The notes: generated by a model from the sequence alone, not told the origin. 64,000 bases of DNA from Flavobacterium sinopsychrotolerans (GCF_900110375.1 NZ_FODN01000006.1:62001-126000); one strand, 5' to 3'. Shown: positions 28,053 through 38,232, counted from the stretch's first letter. A program made the numbers and translations.

Positions 28053-28174
28053 ATGTAGATAAATTTGTTTTTTTTAAATGGAATATGGAATTTGCATAGT
28101 TGCATTAACTTTTACGACCAAATTACGGTCATGCTCATTTCATCTTTATTTTTTAATTATTGGGCCTTCGTTAT

Positions 28175-30103
28175 TTACTTTACGAATCGTATAATTGCCA
28201 TTTCGGTTATCAGAAATAACAGTGCAAAGATAACAAACCATTTCCAAATTTGATTATCAGTTCTGTCAGTTTGTAAAGTGTCAAATAGCGATGGGATTGA
28301 TTCGATTGTTTTATAGTCCGAAAGAATATTCTCATTGGCGGCAGCCAAATCACTTTCGGTTCTGTTGTAATTGAAACTGATGTTTTCAATCCACTCTTTT
28401 TTATTGTAAATGCTGAAATTCCCTGCTTGTTCTGGATAATCATTAAAAGTCATTTTGACTTTATTATTCAGAATCTGTTGAATAGGAATAAATTGTTCGT
28501 CCAAGCCTTTTACAGTTAAAATAGCGTCTTTATTTAGCGATGCTTCTGTCAAATGCGGGTTGTTATTTCCAATTGTCAAAGCATTTACACCGTTGTTTTG
28601 ATTGTTCATCGCCATCTTGTAAAATGTAGGCACAATTAATGGAGATTGCTGGAAATTTGAATTTTCGATGTTAATAGGAGCTGCAAAAATTGAAACTGCT
28701 GAAACTGAATTTGCTATCGAAGTCAAGAAAACACTTTGGTCCTCATAAGACAAAGCAGCAGGATTTGAACTGGATAATGCAAACGAACTTTTTGTTTTTG
28801 GATATTGAAAATTAGTCACTTTATTTTCAAATACACTATTGAATATAGGATGATTGAAGTTGATTTTAGTAATCAATTTTTCTCTGTTTTCTAAAGAATT
28901 GAATGTAAGTTTCCCAAAATTTGATATAAAAGAATTCATAGTTGGAATTGAAGTTATCGCCGAAGGAATTACAATTAAATTGCCTCCTTTTTCTACAAAA
29001 GATTTTAAAGTGGTTACTAAAGCTTGCGGGATTTCATCCAATTCATTTAAAACAATCGCATCTTGTTCCTCTAGTTTATTGTAATCTAATGCGCTTAAAG
29101 TATAATTGCTAAAATTGAATTCTTCACTGGTGTAAATTCGGGAAAGGAAGTTGCTTTTCGCCAGTTCTCCAATGCTGATAATGTTGGTTTTCTTCGTTTT
29201 TGAAATGCTAAAATACAACGTGTTATCATAAGACAACCCATTGTCAACTATGGAAAAATAACCATGAAAGGATTGTTTTGGAATCGTAAAGTTTAAGTTT
29301 TTTTTCTTTGTGTCCAAAGTTACTATCGTCTTTGCAATAAGCTTGTTTTCATTGTATAACGAAATGGGAATCGGTTTGAAATCATCTCCGTAACCGGATA
29401 TTTGGACACTAATTTCATAAAAATTTTCTAATGTTTTATTGATGAAAACGCTGTCAATAGAAACATTGTTTTTTTGTTCCGCTTTTGGGATTATAAATAA
29501 AGGCGAATCGGTTGCGTCACTATTTTTCAGTTGTTTTTTATTAAGACCAACTGCGTCGGTAATGATAACGATATCCTTTTTAAAAGCCGATTTATGTGCT
29601 TTTATTTTTGCCATTATATTATCCAATTGGAACGGAGTGGCGCTGTATTTTAGATTTTGTAAAGCACGACGAACCGACTTTATATCGGTGTTCCAATAAT
29701 TTTCGGAATTGGTGAGCAAAGAAAAATTTACATTTTCCGGAGTTTCTTCAAGCAGTTCCTGAACAGCTCGTTTTAGCAATTCCCCTTTTTTGCCTTTGGC
29801 TTGCATGCTAAAAGAATTGTCTAAAATAATATATAATTCATTGCTGGCATTTTTACTGTCTTTGGATTCAAAAAAAGGTTGTGCAAATGCGATAATAATA
29901 AAAGCTAGTAGTAATAAACGAAAGGCTAGAAGCAACCATTTCTTGATTTTAGAGCTTTTTCTGGTTTGTATGGAAAGTGTTTTTAAGAAACGAACATTGG
30001 TGAAATATTCTTTTTTGAAACGGCGTAATTGAAATAAATGAACCAAAATTGGAACAATCAACAAGAACAGAAAGTATAAAATTTCGGGATGTTTAAAATG
30101 CAT
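28175..30103 (-). CDS. BatA-type membrane protein with von Willebrand-like domain
   Basis: Membrane protein of the aerotolerance (Bat) type. The N-terminus has the BatA signature: hydrophobic helix at about residues 7-22 with LVHLFQLRRFKK, then a second helix at about 55-75 preceding AFAQPFF. A VWA-like region follows (YIILDNSFSM, with the DxSxS-like start of a metal-ion-dependent adhesion site; IVIITDA later). The C-terminus ends in another hydrophobic helix (about 620-637). Length 642 residues. Its gene is alone, without the MoxR-like ATPase that often accompanies Bat genes, so its exact role is unclear. Confidence 0.8.
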   Translation of the reverse strand: MHFKHPEILYFLFLLIVPILVHLFQLRRFKKEYFTNVRFLKTLSIQTRKSSKIKKWLLLAFRLLLLAFIIIAFAQPFFESKDSKNASNELYIILDNSFSMQAKGKKGELLKRAVQELLEETPENVNFSLLTNSENYWNTDIKSVRRALQNLKYSATPFQLDNIMAKIKAHKSAFKKDIVIITDAVGLNKKQLKNSDATDSPLFIIPKAEQKNNVSIDSVFINKTLENFYEISVQISGYGDDFKPIPISLYNENKLIAKTIVTLDTKKKNLNFTIPKQSFHGYFSIVDNGLSYDNTLYFSISKTKKTNIISIGELAKSNFLSRIYTSEEFNFSNYTLSALDYNKLEEQDAIVLNELDEIPQALVTTLKSFVEKGGNLIVIPSAITSIPTMNSFISNFGKLTFNSLENREKLITKINFNHPIFNSVFENKVTNFQYPKTKSSFALSSSNPAALSYEDQSVFLTSIANSVSAVSIFAAPINIENSNFQQSPLIVPTFYKMAMNNQNNGVNALTIGNNNPHLTEASLNKDAILTVKGLDEQFIPIQQILNNKVKMTFNDYPEQAGNFSIYNKKEWIENISFNYNRTESDLAAANENILSDYKTIESIPSLFDTLQTDRTDNQIWKWFVIFALLFLITEMAIIRFVK

Positions 30104-30165
30104 TCTGAGGTTGAGTTTACTTCACTGGATTTTATTTTCAATGGAGTTCATTGAATTTCATGAGT

Positions 30166-30173
30166 CAAAAATA
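30166..30173 (-). promoter_or_regulatory. Candidate -7 box of the BatA-type gene
   Basis: Minus strand reads TATTTTTG, fitting TAnnTTTG, 63 bases before the Met at 30103. No TTG partner at the right distance. Confidence 0.3.
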
Positions 30174-30285
30174 CAAATTTGTTGACAGTTTTAGATGAAG
30201 TTGTTATAATTTTTCAAAGGAATAAACAATTGACATTCATTATGAATATAATATGTATTTTAGCTTTTCAATATAATTTAAAAAC

Positions 30286-31398
30286 ATGAAAAAACCGTTT
30301 GCTGTTGTTCTATTAATTTTCATTTTTACAAGTGTTCAGGCACAAAAGAACAAATTCAATTTGCTTATTGGAACCTACACCCAAAGTTGTGATAGCAAAG
30401 GAATTTATGTATATGATTTTGATTCAAAAACAGGGGACTTCAGTTTTAAAAATGCCACTGAAAAAGTTATAAATCCAAGTTATTTGACGGTTTCAAAGGA
30501 GAATAACTTTATTTATTCCGTAAATGAGTTTGGTGCTGAAAGTACGGTAAGTTCTTTTAGTTATAATCCATCAAGCGGAAAATTAGACTTAATTAACAAA
30601 CAAAGTTCAAAAGGTACTGATCCTTGTTACATTATAAACGATGATAAAAATGTAATTGTTGCCAATTATTCTGGTGGGAATATTTCTGTTTTTAGTAAGA
30701 AGAATGACGGAAGTCTAGCAGAAGCGAAGCAAGTGATTCAACATTATGGAAAAGGGACGAATACGCAAAGACAAGAAGGTCCGCACGTACACATGGTTCA
30801 TTTTTCTCCAGATAAAAAGTTTGTTGTGTCTAACGATTTAGGGAATGACAAAGTATATTCGTATGCCTATAATCCTAATGCTGAACGTACTGTTTTAGAA
30901 CTGAAAGACAGCATTTCAGTAAAATCGGGTAGTGGACCAAGACATTTAACCTTTAGTAAAAATGGAAAGTTTGTTTATTTATTACAGGAACTTGACGGAG
31001 CTTTAACGGTATTTACTTATTCAAACGGAATATTGAAAAAGATTGATGAGACGTCCATTTTGGCAAAAGATTTCAAAGGAAAATTCAGCGCTGCAGATAT
31101 TCATATTTCGCCTGACGGGAAGTTTTTATATGCTTCTAATCGTGGTGAAGCCAATAACATTACAATTTTTAGAATTCTAAAAAACGGAAAATTAATATTG
31201 AAAGGACAAACCAGTACTTTGGGAAAAGGACCTAGGAATTTTGCAATAGATCCAACTGGGAATTTTCTTTTGGTAGCACATCAATATACCAATCATGTAG
31301 TGATTTTTAAAAGAAATAAAACTACGGGAGTACTTACTGATACTGGTAAAAAGCTTGCTTTGTGTTCGCCGGTTTGTTTGGTTTTTACAAAGAATTAA
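30286..31398 (+). CDS. Secreted lactonase-family seven-bladed beta-propeller protein
   Basis: Family of 6-phosphogluconolactonase (Pgl) and related lactonases. Signal peptide about residues 1-19 (ends VQAQ), so this copy acts outside the cytoplasm, unlike the pentose-phosphate enzyme. The repeated blade motif is visible (NPSYLTVSKENNFIYSVNE, GPRHLTFSKNGKFVYLL, SPDGKFLYASNRGE, GPRNFAIDPTGNFLLVAHQ), as is EGPHVHMVHFSPD, which carries the putative active-site residues in this family. 370 residues is a normal length. The natural substrate is uncertain. It is separated from the downstream helicase by a strong terminator. Confidence 0.85.
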   Translation: MKKPFAVVLLIFIFTSVQAQKNKFNLLIGTYTQSCDSKGIYVYDFDSKTGDFSFKNATEKVINPSYLTVSKENNFIYSVNEFGAESTVSSFSYNPSSGKLDLINKQSSKGTDPCYIINDDKNVIVANYSGGNISVFSKKNDGSLAEAKQVIQHYGKGTNTQRQEGPHVHMVHFSPDKKFVVSNDLGNDKVYSYAYNPNAERTVLELKDSISVKSGSGPRHLTFSKNGKFVYLLQELDGALTVFTYSNGILKKIDETSILAKDFKGKFSAADIHISPDGKFLYASNRGEANNITIFRILKNGKLILKGQTSTLGKGPRNFAIDPTGNFLLVAHQYTNHVVIFKRNKTTGVLTDTGKKLALCSPVCLVFTKN

Positions 31399-31413
31399 AT
31401 AGTACGATTCAAG

Positions 31414-31452
31414 AAAAAAGGCTAAAAATGATTATCATTTTTAGCCTTTTTT
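31414..31452. terminator. Perfect 19-bp bidirectional terminator
   Basis: Arms 31414-31432 and 31434-31452 are perfect inverted repeats around one base, with terminal A6 and T6 tracts; GGCT marks the stem core. It lies between the convergent lactonase and helicase genes. Confidence 0.9.
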
Positions 31453-31458
31453 AATTTA

Positions 31459-32811
31459 TTATTTATTCTTGTCTTTTCTCTTTTTGTCTCTGGTTTTTAG
31501 CATGTTTCTATTTACTGAACCGTGTGTTTTTTTCTTTGTTACACCTGGTCCACCCAAATTGACTTTCTTGTTCTTTTTACTTTTTTCTTGAAAAGCGCCA
31601 TCACCGTCAAGTTTTTGTTTTTTCATCATAAACTTAATCGGTTGTCTGTCTTTTTCAGGTTCGATTAATTTAGAGGAAACTTCAACTGTTTCTGGGAAAG
31701 CTTCGATAGCTAATTCCATATTCATCAGCACTTCTATTTCCACTTTAGATTCCTCTTCACGAGGTGCGATAAGACTTATTGCGGTTCCTGTTGCATCGGC
31801 ACGACCGGTTCTACCAATTCTATGCATATATAACTCAGGCATTTCGGGCATCTCAAAATTGATAACATGAGTAATATTTGAAATATCCAAACCTCTTGCC
31901 ATAATATCTGTGGTAATTAAACCACGTAAATTTCCTTCTTGGAACGAAGCCATCGTACTCAAACGATAATTTTGTGATTTATTCGAGTGAATTACTCCAA
32001 ACTGACCCTCAAAATCTTCTTCGATACGTTCGTGAACCATATCTGAAATCTTCTTGTTATTTACAAAAACTAAAACACGACTCATGTCTTCGTTGTTTTG
32101 CAATAAGTATTTCAGAAGGTTTATTTTAGTATTGAAATTTGGAACTTTATAGCTGATTTGTTTGATGTTTTCCAATGGAGTTCCTGATGCCGAAAGCGTA
32201 ACTTCTTCCGGATAATCAAAATAGTCATTTAAGATAGCATCTACTTCATCTGTCATAGTTGCCGAAAATAGAATATTTTGACGTTTTTTTGGCATCATGG
32301 CCAATATTGATGTCAATTGGGTACGGAAACCTAAATTCAGCATTTCATCAAACTCATCGATCACCAGCTTTTGCATTTCTTCAAAACGAATCACATTATC
32401 CAGCGTTAAATCCATGATTCTTCCTGGAGTTCCCACTAATATGTCGCAACCTGCGTAAACTGCTTTCTTTTGCGTATTGATATTGACACCTCCAAAAATT
32501 CCAATAGTTCGAACCGACATGTATTTTGTCAATTTTTCAACTTCTTCCACAACTTGCACGACAAGTTCACGTGTAGGAACCAGAATTACTATTTTTGGTG
32601 TATGACCTGGAGTAAATTTATATAATTTCAATAAAGGCAATAAGTAAGCAAATGTTTTACCAGTACCCGTTTGAGCGATTCCCATCATATCTCTTCCGGA
32701 CATTATCACAGAAAAAGTTTTTTCTTGAATAGGAGTCGGTGTTGTAAATCCTAAATCGTCTATTGCTTTTTGTACGGATTTAGGAAGATTGAATTGCTCA
32801 AAAGTTGTCAT
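31459..32811 (-). CDS. DEAD-box family RNA helicase with DEFD motif II
   Basis: ATP-dependent RNA helicase for ribosome assembly or mRNA turnover. Motifs in order: Q motif (FTTPTPIQEKT), motif I AQTGTGKT, Ia PTRELVVQ, Ib TPGRIMD, motif II DEFD, motif III SAT, motif V TDIMARGLDI, motif VI HRIGRTGRAD. Motif II has Phe in place of Ala; the catalytic Asp and Glu are kept. A long basic C-terminal tail (about residues 375-450; many Lys) would bind RNA. Single gene with its own -7 box. Confidence 0.93.
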   Translation of the reverse strand: MTTFEQFNLPKSVQKAIDDLGFTTPTPIQEKTFSVIMSGRDMMGIAQTGTGKTFAYLLPLLKLYKFTPGHTPKIVILVPTRELVVQVVEEVEKLTKYMSVRTIGIFGGVNINTQKKAVYAGCDILVGTPGRIMDLTLDNVIRFEEMQKLVIDEFDEMLNLGFRTQLTSILAMMPKKRQNILFSATMTDEVDAILNDYFDYPEEVTLSASGTPLENIKQISYKVPNFNTKINLLKYLLQNNEDMSRVLVFVNNKKISDMVHERIEEDFEGQFGVIHSNKSQNYRLSTMASFQEGNLRGLITTDIMARGLDISNITHVINFEMPEMPELYMHRIGRTGRADATGTAISLIAPREEESKVEIEVLMNMELAIEAFPETVEVSSKLIEPEKDRQPIKFMMKKQKLDGDGAFQEKSKKNKKVNLGGPGVTKKKTHGSVNRNMLKTRDKKRKDKNK

Positions 32812-32827
32812 TTGCTTAAATTTTTTG

Positions 32828-32835
32828 CAAAGATA
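32828..32835 (-). promoter_or_regulatory. Candidate -7 box of the helicase gene
   Basis: Minus-strand TATCTTTG, 17 bases before the Met at 32811. No TTG at a good distance. Confidence 0.4.
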
Positions 32836-32900
32836 GTCTTTTTGAAAGTAATGCTATAAAATCAAAGAATTTCAGGTTGGATTTTAGTTTTTTGATTCAA

Positions 32901-33272
32901 TTAATGATTTAATAATCGCTTCACTCGAAGTACCAATTCGTTTGGATTAAATGGTTTTGCAATGAAATCATCAGCACCAAGCTTAAACACTTCACTAACG
33001 GAATGTTCTTCTTCGCCCAAAGCAGATAAAACTATTATGGGTATTTTTTCAAAATTTTCTTTAACAAAACGAATAACTTCCAGCCCGGATTTATAGGGTA
33101 ACAAAAGGTCGGTAATTACCATGTCTGGATTTATGGAGTGTATTTGTTCCACGGCACTTAAACCGTCCTTAATAACGCTCAACTGGTATCCTTCCTTATT
33201 GAGAATGAATTTAAGGATTTTAACCATCAATTCATCATCTTCTATAATTAGTATTTTTTTGTCGCTATTCAT
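32901..33272 (-). CDS. Stand-alone response regulator receiver protein
   Basis: Single receiver domain of 123 residues with no output domain. The acidic pair is at residues 12-13 (IIEDDE), phospho-acceptor Asp55 (ITDLLLP), then a Ser in VLSALG and the conserved Lys in AKPFNP. It is the last gene of the minus-strand run from 39293, beginning 11 bases after the DUF4838 gene ends, so likely under the same promoter. No histidine kinase is nearby. Single-domain receivers act by protein contact; here the likely partners are the HEAT-repeat protein or the synthase encoded upstream, which is inference. Confidence 0.9.
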   Translation of the reverse strand: MNSDKKILIIEDDELMVKILKFILNKEGYQLSVIKDGLSAVEQIHSINPDMVITDLLLPYKSGLEVIRFVKENFEKIPIIVLSALGEEEHSVSEVFKLGADDFIAKPFNPNELVLRVKRLLNH

Positions 33273-33283
33273 TTCGAGATATT

Positions 33284-35518
33284 TTATTTTTTATAAAGTT
33301 CAATCTCATCAATCATTACCATTGGTTTTTTTAGCTTTCGTTTTCGCCAAACGGGTAATTCTTCTTGGTTTTCTATTATTAATTTTATTTTTTCAAAATT
33401 GCTGAAGTTTTTATCTTGTATTTCTATTTGGGATGTTTTGACAGTATAATCTTTAGTTAAATTTACAATTTTTTTTTCATTTATGAGATTCCATTTTTTC
33501 TTTTTAAAGCCATAAATTAAAATTTTCTTAGGCAGAAAAATCCAGTGTCTTTGATTGTTTAGAAAATTTATTTTTAGTTGATTAAATTCTAAATTATTGG
33601 TTATTAGTTCTATTTCGGGATTGGTTCCATACCAACCGATCCAATTAATATTATAATCAGTATGACCTCTTATTCCATCAACTAGTCCGTAACCTCCTTT
33701 TCCAGTAAAACCTTCAGCTGGTGCAGTTAAAAAATTGACTTGCATTTTTTCTCCAAGATGTGTTGTTGTTTCTTTGGCTATTTCTAGCCAATCTTCATAA
33801 TATTTATCTGGTGATAACCCATCTTCACTCAATTCGTAAATTCCAAATTGATTACAAGTTTCAGCAAATTTGCGAACTCTTTCATTGAGTCCTTTTTTTA
33901 CCTCTTTTTCACCTTTTTCGTTGATAATAAACATCCCATGTTGGTCTTTTCCATAAAATTTAGATTGTTCAAAAAACACAAACTCTAATGCCAGTCTTAA
34001 TTTATGTATTCTGGATTCTAAAGTAAGGTCTCCATCAACTGCTTCCAAGGCTTCCTCCAGTAGTTGATCATATTGATTCATTGCCTCGGGGGATAAAAAT
34101 GTATTTCTGCTTTGAACGGGACCGGAGTATATATCCAAATCAGCGTTAGAATTTTTCTGATTATCGGTTAAAAGGATTAAATATTTTTTGATATTAGAGG
34201 CTGCTTTTCCATAGAATCCTCTTAAAAAATCATCTGTAGTTGTTTCAATATTAATTTCGGTATCCCATAAAATTTTTGCTAAAAGATATTGTCTCAATTC
34301 CGAAAAATCACCGGGAACATCAGCATAACCTTGCACAAATAGACCTTTAACATTATTCTGTTTAAAAAGTTTGTAATTATCAGAGAAGGTATGAAAGTTT
34401 GGAAAAGGAGAAAAATAGTTTGAGAATTGCACTGTATAATCCCATAAATATAGATTAGAAGCTGTTTTTCCCCAATTTTGTAATATTTTTATAAACGGTT
34501 TGCTTTGTGAGTCATTTATAATTGATTTCCCACGATTCAATTCGATTGGACAAAATAAAGTATAGATATTAGGTTCTATTTTTAGGCCTGTTGGTGGTTT
34601 GTAGGTGTGTAGGTAGGCCAAAGTTGTTATTTTAGTTTTTGGAAAAAGCACGGCAATTTTATTTAAAAAATAGTAAAGAGAGCCTTGAGGTCCACCATGA
34701 TTTTCATTTAATAATTTGCATTGAGCGCACTCACAATAAACGGCATCATCATTTTGACTCACAGAGTAAAAAGTAGTGTTTGGGTTTTCAGCAATTATTT
34801 TTCCCATTTTTTTTGTCACAAGGGCAACAACGGTGTCATTAGTCATGCAAAGTGACTCGGCTCTCCGGTTACCTTCATACAGGGCATAAAATTCAGGATT
34901 CGTTTTGAAATATTCTTTTGGCGGTAGAAGTTTATCAAAGGAATGTCCCCAAACGCTGAAGTCGTTTAAATGCCAGTCTAATTTATGCCAATCCCTGAAA
35001 TCTTCATCGTATGCATCAGGATATAAAATGACTCTATATTCAAAAGATGGTTTGTAGTGTTGCGTTGTGTTTTTTGGAAATTCAACTTTTTTTAATTTTG
35101 GAATATAAGTATCTATAGAAGTGAATTTTCTAAATCCCCAGCTTTCCAGTAAGGTGTAAACTGCGTAACGTAATGATTTTTCATTGGGTGCTACCAAAAA
35201 AATATCTTTCGAATCACTTTTAATGACAAAACTATTTATGTCTTTTTGGTTTTCTGAATTTGATATTCTAAGGTGAATTGCTGAAGTAGTTTCTTGATTA
35301 TTGTTCTCAATTTTGATAAAAAAAGGATTCAACAAGCTTTTGTCTAAATAGGATTTTAGGATTTTTGCTGCTGGTTTTGCGTTTTCTTCCGTTATGTGAA
35401 TAGTATTTTCATTACCCATTTTGTTCTCGATGATAATATTGGATTGCGCCATTGTTTTGAAGTTAATAAGAACTAAAAAAAATAGTGTACAAAATAATTT
35501 CAGTTGTTTATTAAACAT
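33284..35518 (-). CDS. Secreted DUF4838 protein, possible carbohydrate hydrolase
   Basis: Signal peptide about residues 1-24 (ends KTMAQ). The main part matches DUF4838 proteins: a region with ALYEGNRRAESLCMTND and the Cys-rich YCECAQCKLL, then LHTYKPP and YLWDYTVQFSNYF. The N-terminal part resembles the small alpha/beta domain that precedes catalytic domains in glucuronidase-like and hexosaminidase-like enzymes (about 25-130). I see no established catalytic acid pair, so hydrolase activity is a guess. A C-terminal beta-rich domain spans about 600-744. It starts 3 bases after the YaiO-type gene, placing it in the exopolysaccharide operon; a periplasmic trimming or modifying role is plausible. 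Confidence 0.8.
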   Translation of the reverse strand: MFNKQLKLFCTLFFLVLINFKTMAQSNIIIENKMGNENTIHITEENAKPAAKILKSYLDKSLLNPFFIKIENNNQETTSAIHLRISNSENQKDINSFVIKSDSKDIFLVAPNEKSLRYAVYTLLESWGFRKFTSIDTYIPKLKKVEFPKNTTQHYKPSFEYRVILYPDAYDEDFRDWHKLDWHLNDFSVWGHSFDKLLPPKEYFKTNPEFYALYEGNRRAESLCMTNDTVVALVTKKMGKIIAENPNTTFYSVSQNDDAVYCECAQCKLLNENHGGPQGSLYYFLNKIAVLFPKTKITTLAYLHTYKPPTGLKIEPNIYTLFCPIELNRGKSIINDSQSKPFIKILQNWGKTASNLYLWDYTVQFSNYFSPFPNFHTFSDNYKLFKQNNVKGLFVQGYADVPGDFSELRQYLLAKILWDTEINIETTTDDFLRGFYGKAASNIKKYLILLTDNQKNSNADLDIYSGPVQSRNTFLSPEAMNQYDQLLEEALEAVDGDLTLESRIHKLRLALEFVFFEQSKFYGKDQHGMFIINEKGEKEVKKGLNERVRKFAETCNQFGIYELSEDGLSPDKYYEDWLEIAKETTTHLGEKMQVNFLTAPAEGFTGKGGYGLVDGIRGHTDYNINWIGWYGTNPEIELITNNLEFNQLKINFLNNQRHWIFLPKKILIYGFKKKKWNLINEKKIVNLTKDYTVKTSQIEIQDKNFSNFEKIKLIIENQEELPVWRKRKLKKPMVMIDEIELYKK

Positions 35519-35521
35519 AGT

Positions 35522-36793
35522 TTAAAATTTATATTGTAACATTAATGATAGTTCAAGCTCGTTTTGTGTCGAGTTACGAATGTATTCTTGCTGGTTGTAC
35601 GTGAGTTGAATTCCAGTTACATAATGATTGTTAAACAGTTTAAAATATCCTGCACCAATCCTATATGAATCTAAAGAAATCCTTTCTTTGAACTGGCCTA
35701 AAGTGGTTCTTTCTTCAGGAGAGGATCCATAACCGGAGGTCAAAGTTATATAATCAAAACGGGTATCAAAATAATACCGTACCGTTAACGTAACTGCGGG
35801 GTAATAATCTTCTTTATCTTTTTGAATAAAGGTTCTTAGATTTACCCAATAGGAATCTATATATTTCCCCACACCAACAACTCCTGTTGTGAATTCAGTG
35901 CCATCTTGTGTCTTTAAATATCGAATGCCTAAATCACCTTCCCAGCCCTTTTTGAAATTTTGATAAAAGGAATATCCAAGTCTTAATTTTGGAAATACGG
36001 CATCTTCACTATAAGCCACGTTCATGTAGGAATAATTATTTTTGCTGGTAAAAAAATAAGATTCCACTTCATATTGAAAACCATTTGCAATGCTTTGACC
36101 GGATGATAATCTATCTGCATAATTTACACGTCCTATCAAAGAACCCCATTGGCGCTCTTTTATGTACTGTAGACTTCCTAAATGCCAAGGACCATACCCT
36201 TTTCTGTCGAAAGAGGTGAAACTGTAGTTGATTCCTATTCGATCCGTTCTTAACTTTGATTCTAACTGAAAAAGAAGTTGCGTAATTTGGTCATCATTCG
36301 GGTTTTTTAATTGTAATGTTTTTAAATATTGATATTCTTTTTTTCGATCTTTTTGCAATTGATACACTACTAGTTTTTTTTGCTCAAAACCTTTGTCTTC
36401 CGGATGTGAAGTAATTGCTTGGTCTATTATGATTTCGGCATTATTGTATTTTTTTTCATCAAATTCTATATTGATCAAATAGTTATATGCGTCTTGGTTG
36501 ATAGGGTTTTTGTCAATATAATATTTGTAATAATATCTTGCGCTGTCAGTGTTTTTTAATAAATCATAATTACGTCCTAAAACCAGATAATAGTCTAAAT
36601 ATGTGGGTGCTAATTTTTTTCCTAATAAGGCCCTTTGGACATTTTTTTCATAATTCTTTCCATTTTGCATGTCTTTAATTATAACGGTCAAAAGACTGTC
36701 AGAATCAATTTTTTGAGCTGCTACTTTTTGATTGGAAACAAAAAATAAAAAAATAAAAAAACAAGCTATATTTAAAATTTTGCTTTGAATCAT
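35522..36793 (-). CDS. YaiO-type outer-membrane protein: TPR region plus beta-barrel
   Basis: Signal peptide about residues 1-26 from the Met at 36793 (ends VAAQ). A helical TPR-like region covers about 30-175 (LVLGRNYDLLKNTDSARYYY, YNNAEIIIDQAI), followed by a barrel (about 180-423) that ends LMLQYKF, typical of outer-membrane insertion. TPR plus barrel is the design of PgaA-like exopolysaccharide secretins. The ATG overlaps the stop of the synthase gene by 4 bases (ATGA), so translation is coupled; the longer frame to 36844 would overlap more and lose the leader. Likely the export pore of this operon. Confidence 0.85.
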   Translation of the reverse strand: MIQSKILNIACFFIFLFFVSNQKVAAQKIDSDSLLTVIIKDMQNGKNYEKNVQRALLGKKLAPTYLDYYLVLGRNYDLLKNTDSARYYYKYYIDKNPINQDAYNYLINIEFDEKKYNNAEIIIDQAITSHPEDKGFEQKKLVVYQLQKDRKKEYQYLKTLQLKNPNDDQITQLLFQLESKLRTDRIGINYSFTSFDRKGYGPWHLGSLQYIKERQWGSLIGRVNYADRLSSGQSIANGFQYEVESYFFTSKNNYSYMNVAYSEDAVFPKLRLGYSFYQNFKKGWEGDLGIRYLKTQDGTEFTTGVVGVGKYIDSYWVNLRTFIQKDKEDYYPAVTLTVRYYFDTRFDYITLTSGYGSSPEERTTLGQFKERISLDSYRIGAGYFKLFNNHYVTGIQLTYNQQEYIRNSTQNELELSLMLQYKF

Positions 36794-38232
36794 GATGTTA
36801 GTTTTTGAGTAGTTGTAAATCCTTTTCGAATCATTACGCCCCATTTTTGTTCGGTCTGTCTAAAAAAGAACCAATATCCTCTTAATGATGCATAAATGTT
36901 TAGTGGATGGTAAACGAAAGGCTCTATCATTGCCATAAAGATTAATACCATTAATTCTTTGTAATTAGCATAACTTTTATACAATAAATCGTCTATCATA
37001 ATTGAAATAAGTGTAATCAACAAATAAAAGATATATACAAATACACTCATGATGATTAAGTATTCAGTATTTATTTTTTCTGTTATAATACCGGCAATCA
37101 ATGCTATGATTCCAAAAAATTCTATTATTGGCACGAGAAATTCGAATATCAAAAAGAAAGGTAAGATCATAAATGCTGTTTTTCCATATCTTGGATTAAA
37201 AAACATTTTTCGGTGCAGGAAAAGTGTTTGTATAAGCCCCCTTGCCCATCGGGTGCGTTGTCTTAACAGCACTTCTCTTGATTCAGGAACTTCCGTCCAG
37301 CATAACGATTCGGGAATATATTTAATTAAAAATTTTAATTTGTTTTCATGCATGTGCTTTCTCATTCGAGTGATTAATTCCATATCTTCTCCTAATGATT
37401 TATGCCAATAGCCACCTACTTTTATGGCTATTTCTTTATCAAACATTCCTAATCCGCCAGAGACTAAAAGTAATCCGTTGATTTGGCTCCAAGCCATTCT
37501 GCCAAAAAGGAATGAACGAACATATTCTAATTCCTGAAATCTGGGATACCAATCTTTAGGAAAGTGGACTTTATGTAAGAAACCATCTTTAACTTCGCAT
37601 GAATTTGAAATCCGAATTCCAGCACCAGTGGCTATCACTCTTGTTTCATTTTCCATAAATGGTTTTGCTAATTTAAGTATGGTGTCTCTTTTAAGAATAC
37701 AATCTACATCGGTACATAAAAACAAAGGATATTTTGACGAATTAATACCAGCATTGGAGCCATCAGCTTTACTTTTTCCATTTTCTTTATCTACCACTAA
37801 AAGTTTCGAATAAATAGGATTAGTTGATTTATAATGGCCTCTTACGGGTTTAGTCACAATTTTTTCTTGGTAATAAAAATCAATTTTCACTAATTCAAAT
37901 TCCGTTATTAATTTGGTTAGCGTATCATCCGTACTCCCATCGTTTATGATTATAATTTCAAATTTAGGGTAGGTTAATGACAGTAGTGATTTTACATTAT
38001 AAACAATACTAACTCCCTCATTAAATGCTGGCGCCACAATTGAAACTCCGAGTAGATGATTGGATCTGGTGAGAATATCCTCAGAAATATATTTTTGGTA
38101 TCTAAGATGTTTTAATATAGCATAATAGGATAGAAGCGATAAGAAAATGTAAAGCAAAATATAAGTAACAGAAAAAAGTGATATGAAAACTTCATAAAAA
38201 TGGATTAGCTGGTATGTTACGTTTTGCATCAT
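36790..38232 (-). CDS. Family 2 polysaccharide synthase (PgaC-like)
   Basis: Processive membrane glycosyltransferase. Two N-terminal hydrophobic segments, the first at about residues 15-38, then the GT2 domain: SIVAPAFNEG, NDGSTDD, DVDC (metal-binding DxD), GEDMEL for the catalytic Asp and RQRTRW, the QxxRW product-binding motif. At least three further membrane helices lie at about 355-425. These are the marks of PgaC, cellulose and hyaluronan synthase relatives; sugar identity cannot be read. Its start overlaps the upstream HEAT gene stop by one base (TAATG). The second Met is three bases downstream and could be used instead. Confidence 0.9.
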   Translation of the reverse strand: MMQNVTYQLIHFYEVFISLFSVTYILLYIFLSLLSYYAILKHLRYQKYISEDILTRSNHLLGVSIVAPAFNEGVSIVYNVKSLLSLTYPKFEIIIINDGSTDDTLTKLITEFELVKIDFYYQEKIVTKPVRGHYKSTNPIYSKLLVVDKENGKSKADGSNAGINSSKYPLFLCTDVDCILKRDTILKLAKPFMENETRVIATGAGIRISNSCEVKDGFLHKVHFPKDWYPRFQELEYVRSFLFGRMAWSQINGLLLVSGGLGMFDKEIAIKVGGYWHKSLGEDMELITRMRKHMHENKLKFLIKYIPESLCWTEVPESREVLLRQRTRWARGLIQTLFLHRKMFFNPRYGKTAFMILPFFLIFEFLVPIIEFFGIIALIAGIITEKINTEYLIIMSVFVYIFYLLITLISIMIDDLLYKSYANYKELMVLIFMAMIEPFVYHPLNIYASLRGYWFFFRQTEQKWGVMIRKGFTTTQKLTS

